Both the position numbers and the translations under genes were made by a program. 64,000 nt of DNA from Bryocella elongata (GTDB lineage: Bacteria; Acidobacteriota; Terriglobia; Terriglobales; Acidobacteriaceae), in the NCBI RefSeq assembly GCF_900108185.1, contig NZ_FNVA01000003.1, positions 248,001 to 312,000 of the forward strand, given 5' to 3'. The number at the start of each line of letters is the position of its first letter. Position 1 is the first letter of the stretch. The notes under the pieces were generated by a model that had not been told where the DNA came from, ran no database searches, and saw nothing but the letters and a program-made list of their open reading frames with translations. Shown piece after piece: positions 26,380 to 34,587 of this stretch.

Positions 26380-27255
26380 ATGGCTGACTCTCTGCCGGGC
26401 GGGCTGGTTCTAGCGACGCAGGTTGCACGCGAGACCGAAGTTCGGCGTTCCTCCAACGGTGTCCACTTTGCCACCTTTGGCGAGACTGGCGTCGCGGACC
26501 TTGACCTGGACCGGATGCTGGAAGCAGTGCCCACCACCATCGTCAGCGCCCTGAAGGCGAATACGTACTACTTTGTGCCGCTGGCCCTGCGAGAGCCGGC
26601 CCAGGACCTCGACGCCGCGTCGCAGCGCAAGGCGGACCAGCCGATGGTCGCCAGGAGCTACACGGAAGAGTTCTCGGACGCGGCGATCTGCCACCGCAAC
26701 GTCGAACTGGGGCACGGCAACCGCGGGATCTTCATCTCCACGCGGCTGATGGGCGACCGCTTCGCCCTGTGCTTCGAGTTCTTTATCAACGTGGCCCATG
26801 CCTTCGTGGACGAGGCGGGCGTTCCCGCGAGCTTCGCAGACCTCGCCTGGCAGCAGGCCGTGGCGAACGTCCGTGGGGAAACTTCGCTCGACGCCTGGGA
26901 GTCACGCAACCTGGCTTTCGGACGGCCCGCCAACGGCGAGCCAGAGGCCCAGGCGCCGCGCCGCAATCGCGCCGCAAGCCAGCCGCAGCGCAGCTTCGCA
27001 GCGACGCTCAGCGCAGCCGCAAACCCCGCCATCGACGAGCGGGAAAAGACGCTGTTTCTGGAAGCTGGGTTCTCGGACGCGATCGCGATCTACCTGCTCT
27101 CGCTGGCGATGGACTTCGACTACGGCGAGCTGCGGGAGCGGGAGTATCCACTGCTGGCGCCGGCGGCTCTCGCTGCCAGGCTGAAGCTGGTCGCTGAGCT
27201 CTTCCCGCCGAACGCGGGGTATGAGTTCGCGGTGAAGTACCGGCGCAGGGCGTAG
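26380..27255 (+). CDS. conserved-looking protein of unknown function
   Basis: 291 residues, soluble, no signal peptide and no recognised domain. The sequence has balanced coding character in two blocks: a first half with GVHFATFGETGVADLDLDRMLEAVP and YTEEFSDAAICHRNVELGHGNRGIFIS, then a linker rich in Arg, Ala and Gln (about 185-215), then a helical second half ending in AGYEFAVKYRRRA. It converges with ruvA 13 bases later. It may be lineage-specific. Confidence 0.7.
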   Translation: MADSLPGGLVLATQVARETEVRRSSNGVHFATFGETGVADLDLDRMLEAVPTTIVSALKANTYYFVPLALREPAQDLDAASQRKADQPMVARSYTEEFSDAAICHRNVELGHGNRGIFISTRLMGDRFALCFEFFINVAHAFVDEAGVPASFADLAWQQAVANVRGETSLDAWESRNLAFGRPANGEPEAQAPRRNRAASQPQRSFAATLSAAANPAIDEREKTLFLEAGFSDAIAIYLLSLAMDFDYGELREREYPLLAPAALAARLKLVAELFPPNAGYEFAVKYRRRA

Positions 27256-27268
27256 CCGCTCCCCGCGT

Positions 27269-27865
27269 TTAGCGCACTGCGCTCATGGCAGCGCGGAAGA
27301 GCTTCTCGAAATCGCTTGCTACGGCGCTATCCTTGGCTGCGCTCTCGACGGCCTTCTGCGCGATGGGCCTTGGATAGCCGAGGTTGACCAGAGCGCTTAG
27401 AACGTCTTCCGCGACAGCTCCCAGGGAAGGCGTGGCTGTTGGCGACGGCATTGCTGCCGCCATGTCGTCGAGCTTGTCCTTCAGCTCCAGCACGACGCGC
27501 TCGGCGGTCTTCTTGCCGATGCCGGGGATCTTCGTGAGGGTCGCGTGATCGCCCCCGCGAATCGCTGCGATGAGGCGGTCGGCGCTGATACCGCTCAGGA
27601 CGGTGATCGCGAGCTTCGGGCCGATGCCGGAGATGGTCAGCAGCTTCTCGAAGAGACGTTTCTCGTTCAGCTCTGCGAAGCCATAGAGAAGGAGTGCATC
27701 CTCTCGCACATGGGTGTGCACGTGGAGCCTGGCTTCGGCGTTCACCTCGCCGATCTCGGTGTAGGTGGCGACGGAGATCGCGAGCTCATAGCCGACACCC
27801 TGGCAGTCGACGATGACGGAGTTGGGGGTCTTCGCGAGGATCTGTCCGCGGATGTGCGCAATCAC
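27269..27865 (-). CDS. ruvA: Holliday junction branch migration protein RuvA
   Basis: DNA-binding subunit of the RuvAB branch-migration machine. 198 residues: OB-fold domain (MIAHIRGQILAKTPNSVIVDCQGVGYEL), two helix-hairpin-helix motifs (LLTISGIGPKLAITVLSG and LTKIPGIGKKTAERVVLELKDKL), and the C-terminal RuvB-binding three-helix domain (VLSALVNLGYPRPIAQKAV). The start is GTG, with TAAACT exactly 6 bases before it. ruvB and ruvC are not adjacent. Confidence 0.96.
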   Translation of the reverse strand: MIAHIRGQILAKTPNSVIVDCQGVGYELAISVATYTEIGEVNAEARLHVHTHVREDALLLYGFAELNEKRLFEKLLTISGIGPKLAITVLSGISADRLIAAIRGGDHATLTKIPGIGKKTAERVVLELKDKLDDMAAAMPSPTATPSLGAVAEDVLSALVNLGYPRPIAQKAVESAAKDSAVASDFEKLFRAAMSAVR

Positions 27866-27871
27866 AGGACG

Positions 27872-27877
27872 AGTTTA
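27872..27877 (-). promoter_or_regulatory. -10-like element TAAACT, 6 bases before ruvA GTG
   Basis: TANNNT at the same spacing as several other genes in this window. No ribosome site is seen between it and the GTG. Confidence 0.4.
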
Positions 27878-28000
27878 GAGCAAATCTACGCCTCGCTATA
27901 CATCGACAGGCACTTTGCTCCAGCGGATCGGTCGGGTGCGGTCTCAAGCAAGAACAAAAGCGGATGATTGAGTTGCGAGTTGTCAGTTTCGGGTCGCGAG

Positions 28001-28174
28001 TCAATCCCGCTTCGCGCTGCGAAGGATCAGCACTGCATTCACGACCTGGAGTGCGAGAAAGACGCCGAGGACGATCTCGAAGACGAGGTGGCCGCGCAGC
28101 TTGATCATCAAGGCCACGACGGCGACAGCGCCTATGCTCAGGAGCGTGAGACCCGTCTTCGATCCACTGTCCAT
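28001..28174 (-). CDS. 57-residue membrane protein coupled to plsC
   Basis: A small gene whose ATG overlaps the plsC stop by one base (TGATG), the classic coupling arrangement. The peptide has two hydrophobic segments (about 8-25, GLTLLSIGAVAVVALMI, and 30-50, LVFEIVLGVFLALQVVNAVLI) and a basic tail (RSAKRD), so it is a hairpin membrane protein with both ends probably in the cytoplasm. No family recognised. Its position suggests a role alongside phospholipid acylation, or simply co-expression. Confidence 0.65.
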   Translation of the reverse strand: MDSGSKTGLTLLSIGAVAVVALMIKLRGHLVFEIVLGVFLALQVVNAVLILRSAKRD

Positions 28175-29022
28175 CACTGTCCCTCCGCGCTGGTTGTCTC
28201 TGCGATGTAGGTGTCGTGGATGATCTGGCGCAACCGCTTGGTCAGCGCGTCGGCATCGCGGGTGGTCATGCCCATCGTGTCGATGGGTTCACCGATGATG
28301 AGCTTGAGCGGGCGCGGACGGAGCACGTAGGTGTGCATCGGCAGCAGCTCGTAGGTGCCTACGAGGGTGATGGGCACTAGCGGCACCTGTGCCTTGATGG
28401 CCATCCATGCGGCCCCGGCGACCATGGTCTTCACCTCGCCATCGGGTGTGCGGCCACCTTCGGGGAAGAGGACCAGCGGGAGACCACTGTCGAGGGTCTT
28501 CACACCACGGCCGAGGCTTGCAATGAGCGAGCGACCGGAGCCCGTGTCGATTGGCACCTGGCCCGAACGCTGCAGGTACCAGCCGATGAACGGCACCTTC
28601 CAAAGGGAGGCCTTGGCGAGGATGCGGAACTGGAAGGGAAGCTTCGCGAACAGCGCCGGGGTGTCGTAGTAGCTGAGGTGGTTGGAAGCATAGACCGCGA
28701 CGGGGCGATGGCTATCCGAGCGGCGAAGCGGCTGCAGATGCTCGACGCCTTCCACCTTGATGGGCGCCATCGCGATGCGCAGCAGCACGCGCGCCCATTG
28801 CCTGGCGACCCAATGCTGCTGACGCCCGGTACCGTCCCAGAGGCCAACGAGAAGCGACAGCGTGCCAAAGGCCCCGGTGGCAATGCCGACCAGAGGCATC
28901 AGCAGCAGGTAGGTGAGCCACTGCAAGGGCAGCGGAATCTGCGGACGCGGAGGTACAGCGACAACTGGAGCCTGCGACTCCTCAGCCTGGGGCTCGTCTC
29001 GAAGTGTGACCTGCTCTGGCAC
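28174..29022 (-). CDS. plsC: 1-acyl-sn-glycerol-3-phosphate acyltransferase (PlsC)
   Basis: Membrane enzyme that acylates lysophosphatidic acid to phosphatidic acid. 282 residues: a Pro-rich N-terminal tail of about 30 residues, a hydrophobic anchor (about 33-65), the catalytic NHLSYYD (HX4D), the FPEGGRT motif, and VPLVPITLVGTYELLP. The start is GTG at 29022, with TAACAT 7 bases upstream lying over the folC stop codon. folC is immediately upstream and the 57-residue membrane protein downstream, so an operon folC-plsC-small protein is likely. Confidence 0.92.
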   Translation of the reverse strand: MPEQVTLRDEPQAEESQAPVVAVPPRPQIPLPLQWLTYLLLMPLVGIATGAFGTLSLLVGLWDGTGRQQHWVARQWARVLLRIAMAPIKVEGVEHLQPLRRSDSHRPVAVYASNHLSYYDTPALFAKLPFQFRILAKASLWKVPFIGWYLQRSGQVPIDTGSGRSLIASLGRGVKTLDSGLPLVLFPEGGRTPDGEVKTMVAGAAWMAIKAQVPLVPITLVGTYELLPMHTYVLRPRPLKLIIGEPIDTMGMTTRDADALTKRLRQIIHDTYIAETTSAEGQ

Positions 29023-29029
29023 TCTCTCG

Positions 29030-29035
29030 ATGTTA
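29030..29035 (-). promoter_or_regulatory. -10-like element TAACAT, 7 bases before plsC GTG
   Basis: TANNNT hexamer that includes the folC stop codon. It could give plsC an internal leaderless promoter within the operon. Confidence 0.3.
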
Positions 29036-30523
29036 GAGCTTTTTCCCTATTGCCGGGACGGCCTGCGGCTTGCGTTCGGCAAGAGCCACGGTACGAGCTT
29101 CCCCAACGAGGAAGATCGAGCCGGTGACGACGATGATGCCTTCGCTGGGCGTAACGGCCTCGGCCTGGGCCAGTGCCGCAGGCACATGCGGAGCGGCGTG
29201 GAAGGGGACGTCGAGCTTGCGGGCAGCGGCTTCCAACTCCTCGAGCGAAGCCGCACGTGGGCTCTGGATCGGCGCGAGGACGACGTGGTCGCCCGCGCGG
29301 TCGGGATCGCCGGAGCTGGAATCGAAGAGCGGCAGCAGCACCTGCATCATCTCGTCGACAGGCTTTTCGGCCAGGCAGGAGAAGACGAGCGTGCGCGGCA
29401 TGGTGGGCGGCAGCAGGGAGAGCGCGGAGCGCAGCGTCCACGCACCTGCGGGGTTGTGAGCGACGTCGAGCAGCAAAGGCGCATGCACGCGGCCATCGGG
29501 AGCAAGGCGAGGGGGAAGCCACTCGAGGCGTCCCGGCCACACCGTATCGCGCACGCCCTGTTCCATGGCCTCATTGCTGATCGCAAAGCCGTGGTTTGTG
29601 CGTAGCTCCACGGCGGTCGCAATCGCGAGCGCGATGTTGCGCTGCTGATGAGGGCCGGACAGAGGGGAGTCGATGTGCAGGATCTCGCCGTCGAGCGAGA
29701 GATCGTAGCGGTTGCGCCCCAGCGGCGAATCGAGGCGGGCCAGCTGCCGTTCGGAGGCCGGATCGGGAGCGACGAGGCGCGTACCCGGCAGGCAGCGGGC
29801 TGCGTCCACGCCGCGCACGTTCAGGGCGACTGCGATCTCGCCGATGGCGTAGTTTGCCTCCTGATGCTGCGACAGGGTGACGAGCACGCCATCCTGGCGC
29901 AGAATGCCGGCCTTTTCGGCGGCGATCTTCGCGATGGTGTCGCCAAGGTACTCCATGTGATCGAAGCCGATATCGGTGATCACCGAGATGATCGGCTCCA
30001 CGGCGTTGGTGGCATCGAGGCGGCCGCCGAGCCCGACCTCGAGGATCGCCAGCTCCACACCCTCATCCGCGAAGTAGCAGAAGGCGACGGCGGTCATGGC
30101 CTCGAAGAAGCTCGGGGGATGGGGCAGGACGCTCTGCTCTACCAGCAAACGGGCGGCAGAGTTTACTCGCTCCACGAGGGATCCGAAGATCGCGTCAGGA
30201 ATTTCCTCGAGGGAGCTTCCGGTCTCCCGAGGCTGCGAGACGCGAATGCGTTCGTTGATGCGCTCGAGGTGCGGAGAGGTGTAGAGCCCGCAGCGAATGC
30301 CGGCAGCCGCGGCGATGGAGGCAAGCGTAGAAGCCGTTGATCCTTTTCCATTTGTGCCGGCGATAAGCACGGAGGGGAAGCGATTCTGCGGATTTCCGAG
30401 CGCCTGCGACAAGGCTCGAATGTGGTCAAGCGAGAACTTCCGAACGCCCGTAACAGTCGTATGACCCTTCGGTAACTCGGCTCCAAGTGACGATAAAGTG
30501 GCTAGCGCGTCGGTGTATTTCAA
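29033..30523 (-). CDS. folC: folylpolyglutamate synthase / dihydrofolate synthase
   Basis: Mur-ligase-type enzyme that adds glutamate to dihydropteroate and folates. The P-loop IAGTNGKGSTASTLASI is followed by GLYTSPHLERINERI, and later EVGLGGRLDATNAV, ITDIGFDHMEYLGDT, KAGILR and LDVAHNPAGA, all typical of FolC. The protein is about 496 residues from the TTG at 30523, which follows a CAGGA site. A longer frame begins at 30649, but its extra 42 residues have no family character. An insert near the C-terminus makes it longer than the E. coli enzyme (about 420). It lies just upstream of plsC. Confidence 0.92.
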   Translation of the reverse strand: MKYTDALATLSSLGAELPKGHTTVTGVRKFSLDHIRALSQALGNPQNRFPSVLIAGTNGKGSTASTLASIAAAAGIRCGLYTSPHLERINERIRVSQPRETGSSLEEIPDAIFGSLVERVNSAARLLVEQSVLPHPPSFFEAMTAVAFCYFADEGVELAILEVGLGGRLDATNAVEPIISVITDIGFDHMEYLGDTIAKIAAEKAGILRQDGVLVTLSQHQEANYAIGEIAVALNVRGVDAARCLPGTRLVAPDPASERQLARLDSPLGRNRYDLSLDGEILHIDSPLSGPHQQRNIALAIATAVELRTNHGFAISNEAMEQGVRDTVWPGRLEWLPPRLAPDGRVHAPLLLDVAHNPAGAWTLRSALSLLPPTMPRTLVFSCLAEKPVDEMMQVLLPLFDSSSGDPDRAGDHVVLAPIQSPRAASLEELEAAARKLDVPFHAAPHVPAALAQAEAVTPSEGIIVVTGSIFLVGEARTVALAERKPQAVPAIGKKL

Positions 30524-30676
30524 GGTATTGTCAATCCTGCTGATCGGGCCAAACTTAGGAGAATAGAGTACCGCGTGGGGCGGGCCAGCCGTTGGCTGCC
30601 GTTCGATTCGTTCCCCCCTGCACTCCTTGTGTAGAGCCATCGCGCTCACCCTTGAGGATTCAAGTCAGGACACCCC

Positions 30677-30775
30677 ATGCAAGATGTTGCGATCTTTTTC
30701 TCCTTTGTGACCTTCGTGATGTTTCCCTGCTATCTGGCCTATCGTTCGGGCACCACGGATCGCAACGACGGTTAG
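30677..30775 (+). CDS. possible 32-residue membrane peptide
   Basis: ATG with an AGGA site 6 bases upstream. The peptide has one strongly hydrophobic stretch (VAIFFSFVTFVMFPCYLAY) and a polar end (RSGTTDRNDG). A hairpin (30788-30805) begins 12 bases after the stop. It sits alone between two minus-strand genes. It may be real, but 32 codons can arise by chance. Confidence 0.35.
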   Translation: MQDVAIFFSFVTFVMFPCYLAYRSGTTDRNDG

Positions 30776-30787
30776 ACAATATTGCAC

Positions 30788-30805
30788 GCTTTGCCCAGGC
30801 AAAGC
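30788..30805. terminator. short hairpin between convergent genes
   Basis: GCTTTGCC pairs with GGCAAAGC around a CA loop. No T run follows on either strand. It could still slow polymerase after the small plus-strand frame or the methyltransferase gene. Confidence 0.3.
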
Positions 30806-30846
30806 ATGAAGTTACGAGACTCGCCCCCGTGTGCGTCCCCAACTGG

Positions 30847-31704
30847 TCACAGCGTGCGGGCATGGCAAAGGCGTCCTGCCCGGCCCCGCAACGCCAGACC
30901 ATCCGACCGCTCCGCCAGGTAGCGATTGTGCAGTGCCGGGCCGTCCATATCCTCGATGACGGCCATCCCCGCGTGAGCCAATTCCGCGGCTAACTCCTCT
31001 GGCCTGAAGAACAGCTGAAACGGCTCTCCCGCCTGGGCGACGCGCGCCGCCATGGAATCCAGCATCAGTTGCTCGTTGTGCGAGAGAACCTCGCGGGGCT
31101 GCGAGTAATCGAAGACGACATCGCTCCCCCTGGCCAGAGAGCCGAGGAGAGCGATCGTGCCGCGGAAGGCTTCCGGTGTCAGGTAGGGAACGACCCCCAG
31201 CCACGCGGTGACGGTCAGCAGGTTGAAATCAAAGCCCGCGGCGGCAAGTTCTTCGCGAAGGCTCTGGCGCTCGAAGTCCACGGCAACGAAGCGCATGGTG
31301 GCCGGAAGCTGAATGTGCGCGGCGGAGAGCCGCTCCTGCTTCCAGGCCTGCGTGGCGGGATGATCGACCTCGAAGACGCGGACCTGCGCGTGCGGGTTGC
31401 GATAGGCGAAGGTGTCGAGCCCGGCGCCGAGAACGAGATACTGGCGCGCGCCGCTCTCCTTCACCGCACCCGCGAGGACATCCTCTGCCAGACGGGCCCT
31501 GACCACCATGAACGCGCGCAGGCCTGCAGAGAAGGGGCGGCGGACGGAATCCGGAGTGCGGCTGAGCTCCTCGCGCGCCTCGGGACCGAGGATTGGAACA
31601 GCCAGCGGGTCGTCCAGCACGCGCGGCAAAGCATCGTGGATCTGGTGTGCTGCACGACGCAGTGCTACGCGCAGAGCCGTGCGGGAGGGCTGAGCTTCGA
31701 TCAT
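30847..31704 (-). CDS. class I SAM-dependent methyltransferase, LCMT/PPM1-like
   Basis: 285 residues. Features of the leucine-carboxyl-methyltransferase-like family (TIGR00027) are RARLAEDVLAGAVKESGARQYLVLGAGLDTFAYR (motif I with GAGLDT), VFEVDHPATQAWKQER (acidic residue binding the ribose), VAVDFE, and TVTAWLGVVPYLTPEAF. Soluble. In bacteria these often methylate small carboxylic acids or natural products; the substrate here is unknown. TAAGGT lies exactly 6 bases before the ATG, and AAGG could alternatively serve as a ribosome site. Confidence 0.85.
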   Translation of the reverse strand: MIEAQPSRTALRVALRRAAHQIHDALPRVLDDPLAVPILGPEAREELSRTPDSVRRPFSAGLRAFMVVRARLAEDVLAGAVKESGARQYLVLGAGLDTFAYRNPHAQVRVFEVDHPATQAWKQERLSAAHIQLPATMRFVAVDFERQSLREELAAAGFDFNLLTVTAWLGVVPYLTPEAFRGTIALLGSLARGSDVVFDYSQPREVLSHNEQLMLDSMAARVAQAGEPFQLFFRPEELAAELAHAGMAVIEDMDGPALHNRYLAERSDGLALRGRAGRLCHARTL

Positions 31705-31710
31705 GCTTCT

Positions 31711-31716
31711 ACCTTA
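31711..31716 (-). promoter_or_regulatory. -10-like element TAAGGT, 6 bases before methyltransferase ATG
   Basis: TANNNT at the recurrent spacing. It overlaps a possible AAGG ribosome site, so either reading is possible. Confidence 0.3.
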
Positions 31717-31788
31717 TGATTGCCGCTTGTGAACTTGTGAAAAGGGAGCATAAGCTAACAATGTCTGGCGACGCCGAGGAATACCGCC

Positions 31789-32067
31789 GTGCAGTTTGAC
31801 TGGGACGACGCAAACATCCTTCACCTTGCACGCCACGGAATCACTCCAGGCGAAGCAGAGGAAGCGATCCGGAACGGCTCGGTGATCCTCGAAAGTCAAA
31901 CCGTCAATGGAGAGCAACGGCTCACCGAGGTAGGAGAGACTGCGATCGGCCGGACGATCACCCTGATAACCGTGGATCGTGACGGCCAGATTCGCGCGAT
32001 TACGGGCTGGGACGCGACCCGGTTTGAGCGCCTTGCCTATCTGGAAGCAATTTCCGATTGGAGCTGA
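31789..32067 (+). CDS. brnT: BrnT-like toxin
   Basis: 92-residue BrnT (DUF497) family protein, a RelE-fold ribonuclease toxin that inhibits translation. It has the family start FDWDDANILHLARHGITPGEAEEAI, the catalytic-region GEQRLTEVGETAIGRTITLI, and the C-terminal TGWDATRFERLAYLEAI (the typical A/D-T-x-x-E-R block). It begins with GTG behind a GAGGA site. A 12-codon leader frame overlaps its start and may tune translation. The antitoxin-like gene follows after 2 bases. Confidence 0.82.
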   Translation: MQFDWDDANILHLARHGITPGEAEEAIRNGSVILESQTVNGEQRLTEVGETAIGRTITLITVDRDGQIRAITGWDATRFERLAYLEAISDWS

Positions 32068-32069
32068 TC

Positions 32070-32354
32070 ATGTTAGACGTGAAGATTCCGGCCTTTGCAA
32101 ACGAAGCGGACGAGGCAGCCTGGTGGGACTCGAATCGCGACCTTGTGTCCGAAGAGTTTGCATTAGCGGCACGGGAGGGACGCCTTCTCCGCCGCTCCGA
32201 TAGCAGTACCCCGTCTGCTGAAGTACCTGGTCTCTGTTTGAGCGATGACGAATTACTGAAGGTACACGACGCCGCGCGCAGACGCCGAATCACATTCCTT
32301 GAGTACGTGCGTCTGGCGGTTCATGAAGCCCTGGACCGAGAACCTGCCGCATAG
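32070..32354 (+). CDS. BrnA/CopG-like antitoxin
   Basis: 94 residues. The N-terminus IPAFANEADEAAWWDSNRDLV is the segment found in antitoxins paired with BrnT (F-x-N-E-x-x-E-A-x-W-W). The C-terminus LSDDELLKVHDAARRRRITFLEYVRLAVHEAL resembles a ribbon-helix-helix DNA-binding end, so it probably represses the pair. The start codon ATG at 32070 is 2 bases after the toxin stop. Toxin-first order is normal for brnTA. Confidence 0.78.
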   Translation: MLDVKIPAFANEADEAAWWDSNRDLVSEEFALAAREGRLLRRSDSSTPSAEVPGLCLSDDELLKVHDAARRRRITFLEYVRLAVHEALDREPAA

Positions 32355-32387
32355 GGGAACAGCCGCAGGTGCTGCGAAGCACCCAAC

Positions 32388-33233
32388 TTACGCTTTGTCC
32401 TTCATCCAGCTCAGTGCATTGATGAGGTAGTCCTTCAGCTCGCGGCGGGGGACGATGGCGTCGAGGAAGCCGTGTTCGAGGAGGAACTCGGAGCGCTGGA
32501 AGCCCTCGGGGAGTTTCTGGCGAATGGTTTGCTCGATGACGCGGGGGCCGGCGAAGCCGATCAGGGCGCCGGGCTCGGCGATGTTCAGATCGCCCAGCAT
32601 GGCGAAGCTGGCGGTGACGCCACCCGTGGTGGGGTCGGTCATCAGGCTGATGTACGGGATCTTCGCGTCGTCCATCTTCGCGAGGCCAGCGGAGATCTTG
32701 GCGAGCTGCATCAGGCTGGCAATGCCTTCCATCATGCGGGCGCCGCCGGAGGCCGAGACGATGATGAGGGGGTGGCGCGTCGCGAGAGAGCGATCGACGG
32801 CGCGGGCGATGGTTTCGCCGACGACGGCTCCCATGGAGCCACCAATGAAGCTGTACTCCATGACGGAGAGAACGATCTCGTGCGGCCCCATCCTGCCGAT
32901 GGCATTGATGATGGCGTCGTTGAGTCCGGACTTCTTCTGCGCCTGGCGCAGGCGGTCCTTGTAGGGCTTGAGGTCGGTGAACTCGAGCGGATCCGTCGAG
33001 GTCAGGCCGCCATCGACGAGCTCGTAGCCCTCGTCGAGGAGGTTGGCGATCCGGGACCGGGCGTCGAACTTGAAGTGGTAGCCGCAGTTGGTGCAGACCT
33101 GCAGATTGGCTTCGAGATCGGCCTTCCAGATGACCTTGCGGCACTGGGGACACTTGATCCAGAGGCCCTCGGTGCGGACCTCGTGCCCCTCGGGCGGTAC
33201 GATCTCGTTGTCTTCGCGCTTAAACCAGCTCAT
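32388..33233 (-). CDS. accD: acetyl-CoA carboxylase carboxyltransferase subunit beta
   Basis: Transfers the carboxyl group from biotin to acetyl-CoA for fatty-acid synthesis, together with AccA. 281 residues starting MSWFKREDNEIVPPEGHEVR; the open frame upstream has no family sequence. The four-Cys zinc ribbon is CPQC...CTNC. Later blocks are YSFIGGSMGAVVGETIARA, SASGGARMMEGIASLMQLAK, PYISLMTDPTTGGVTASFAMLGD and LIGFAGPRVIEQT. accA is not adjacent. A TACAAT box lies about 40 bases upstream. Confidence 0.96.
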   Translation of the reverse strand: MSWFKREDNEIVPPEGHEVRTEGLWIKCPQCRKVIWKADLEANLQVCTNCGYHFKFDARSRIANLLDEGYELVDGGLTSTDPLEFTDLKPYKDRLRQAQKKSGLNDAIINAIGRMGPHEIVLSVMEYSFIGGSMGAVVGETIARAVDRSLATRHPLIIVSASGGARMMEGIASLMQLAKISAGLAKMDDAKIPYISLMTDPTTGGVTASFAMLGDLNIAEPGALIGFAGPRVIEQTIRQKLPEGFQRSEFLLEHGFLDAIVPRRELKDYLINALSWMKDKA

Positions 33234-33274
33234 CGCTTGGGCGGATCTCCGGCCCCGAAACTCGGGCCTCCGCC

Positions 33275-33280
33275 ATTGTA
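33275..33280 (-). promoter_or_regulatory. -10 candidate TACAAT for accD
   Basis: Good -10 match about 42 bases before the ATG, with a weak TTAAGC 19 bases further upstream as a -35 candidate. Confidence 0.35.
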
Positions 33281-33351
33281 TCGAACCCCGCGGGACTGGG
33301 CTTAACGCGGCGGCAAGCAGACTGGTGCAGAATGGAGCGACCTCGCTCCCT

Positions 33352-34587
33352 ATGCCACCCGAGAACCATCCCTCGAGCGCTCCACGCCAGTCCGCGACGG
33401 CTGTCTTCCTGGCCTTTCTGCGGTTGGGCTGCACGTCGTTCGGCGGGCCCGTGGCGCACCTGGGGTACTTCCAGCGGGAGTTCGTGGAGAGGCGGGCATG
33501 GGTCTCCGCCGACGCCTACGCGGAGCTGGTGGCGCTGTCACAGTCTCTGCCCGGTCCAGCCAGCAGCCAGGTGGGGTTTGGCATCGGAATGCTGACGGCG
33601 GGAATGCCGGGAGCGCTGGCGGCGTGGGTGGGGTTTACCGGCCCATCGGCGGCGCTGATGCTGGCGTTTGCGTTTGGTCACGCTGCGTTGCGGGGACCCC
33701 ATGCCATGGCTGCGCTGCATGGGCTGCAGCTGGTGGCAGTGGCGGTGGTGGCGCAGGCGGTGCTGGCGATGCAGAAGAAGCTTTCACCCGACGCGGTCCG
33801 GATGGGGATTGCAGCTGTGGCGGCGGCGCTGGCGCTGTGGCGGCCAGCAGGAGTGGGGACGCTCGCGGTGCTGGTCGTGGGGGCTGCTGCGGGAAGAGCC
33901 CTGCTGCAAGGCAAGGTCGCGGAACCAGCAGCTGCCGTATCCGGACTGTGTCTATCGCGGCGTGTGGGCGGGGTGGCGCTGGGGACGTTCGCCGTGCTGC
34001 TGCTGGCCGCAACGCTGGCGGCGAAGGGGAACGTCTTGAGCGCGAGGACGCTGGCCGCGGCGTTCTACCGTACCGGAGCATTGGTCTTCGGCGGAGGCCA
34101 CGTGGTGCTGCCTCTGCTGCAGAACGCGGTGGTGGCGAAGGGGTGGATCGGGCAGGACGCGTATCTGGCGGGCTACGGCGCGGCGCAAGCGCTGCCAGGA
34201 CCGCTATTCAGCTTCGCGGCGTATGTGGGCGCCGCCGCGCAGCCAGCGGCGCACCCTCTGCTGGACGGCCTGCTGGCGCTGGTGTGTCTCTTCCTGCCAG
34301 GGCTGCTGCTGATTACAGCGGCGCTGCCGTTCTGGGGCGCAATTCGCTCGCGAGCGTCGTTGCGATCGGCGCTCGCGGGGATCAATGCAGCGATGGTGGG
34401 GGTGCTGTTCGCGGCGATGGTCCATCCGGTCTGGACTGAGAGCGTGCACAGCTTCGTAGATGTGGGCGTCGCCGGTGGCGTGTTCGCGGTGCTGACGCTT
34501 ACGCGGATGCCGGCGTGGGCGATTGTGCTCTGCGTCGGCGGGCTGAGCTGGGCGGCAAGCCTGCTGCCAGCTGGGATCAGGCCGTAG
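33352..34587 (+). CDS. chrA: chromate transporter (ChrA, two-domain)
   Basis: 411-residue inner-membrane transporter of the CHR family, which expels chromate or related oxyanions. It contains two homologous halves: LRLGCTSFGGPVAHLGYFQREFVERRAWV ... LSQSLPGPASSQVGFGIG, and YRTGALVFGGGHVVLPLLQNAVVAKGWI ... AAQALPGPLFSFAAYVGA. Each half is followed by hydrophobic helices (about ten in total). The start chosen is ATG at 33352; no strong ribosome site is present. The 3' end overlaps a minus-strand gene by 11 bases. Confidence 0.93.
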   Translation: MPPENHPSSAPRQSATAVFLAFLRLGCTSFGGPVAHLGYFQREFVERRAWVSADAYAELVALSQSLPGPASSQVGFGIGMLTAGMPGALAAWVGFTGPSAALMLAFAFGHAALRGPHAMAALHGLQLVAVAVVAQAVLAMQKKLSPDAVRMGIAAVAAALALWRPAGVGTLAVLVVGAAAGRALLQGKVAEPAAAVSGLCLSRRVGGVALGTFAVLLLAATLAAKGNVLSARTLAAAFYRTGALVFGGGHVVLPLLQNAVVAKGWIGQDAYLAGYGAAQALPGPLFSFAAYVGAAAQPAAHPLLDGLLALVCLFLPGLLLITAALPFWGAIRSRASLRSALAGINAAMVGVLFAAMVHPVWTESVHSFVDVGVAGGVFAVLTLTRMPAWAIVLCVGGLSWAASLLPAGIRP

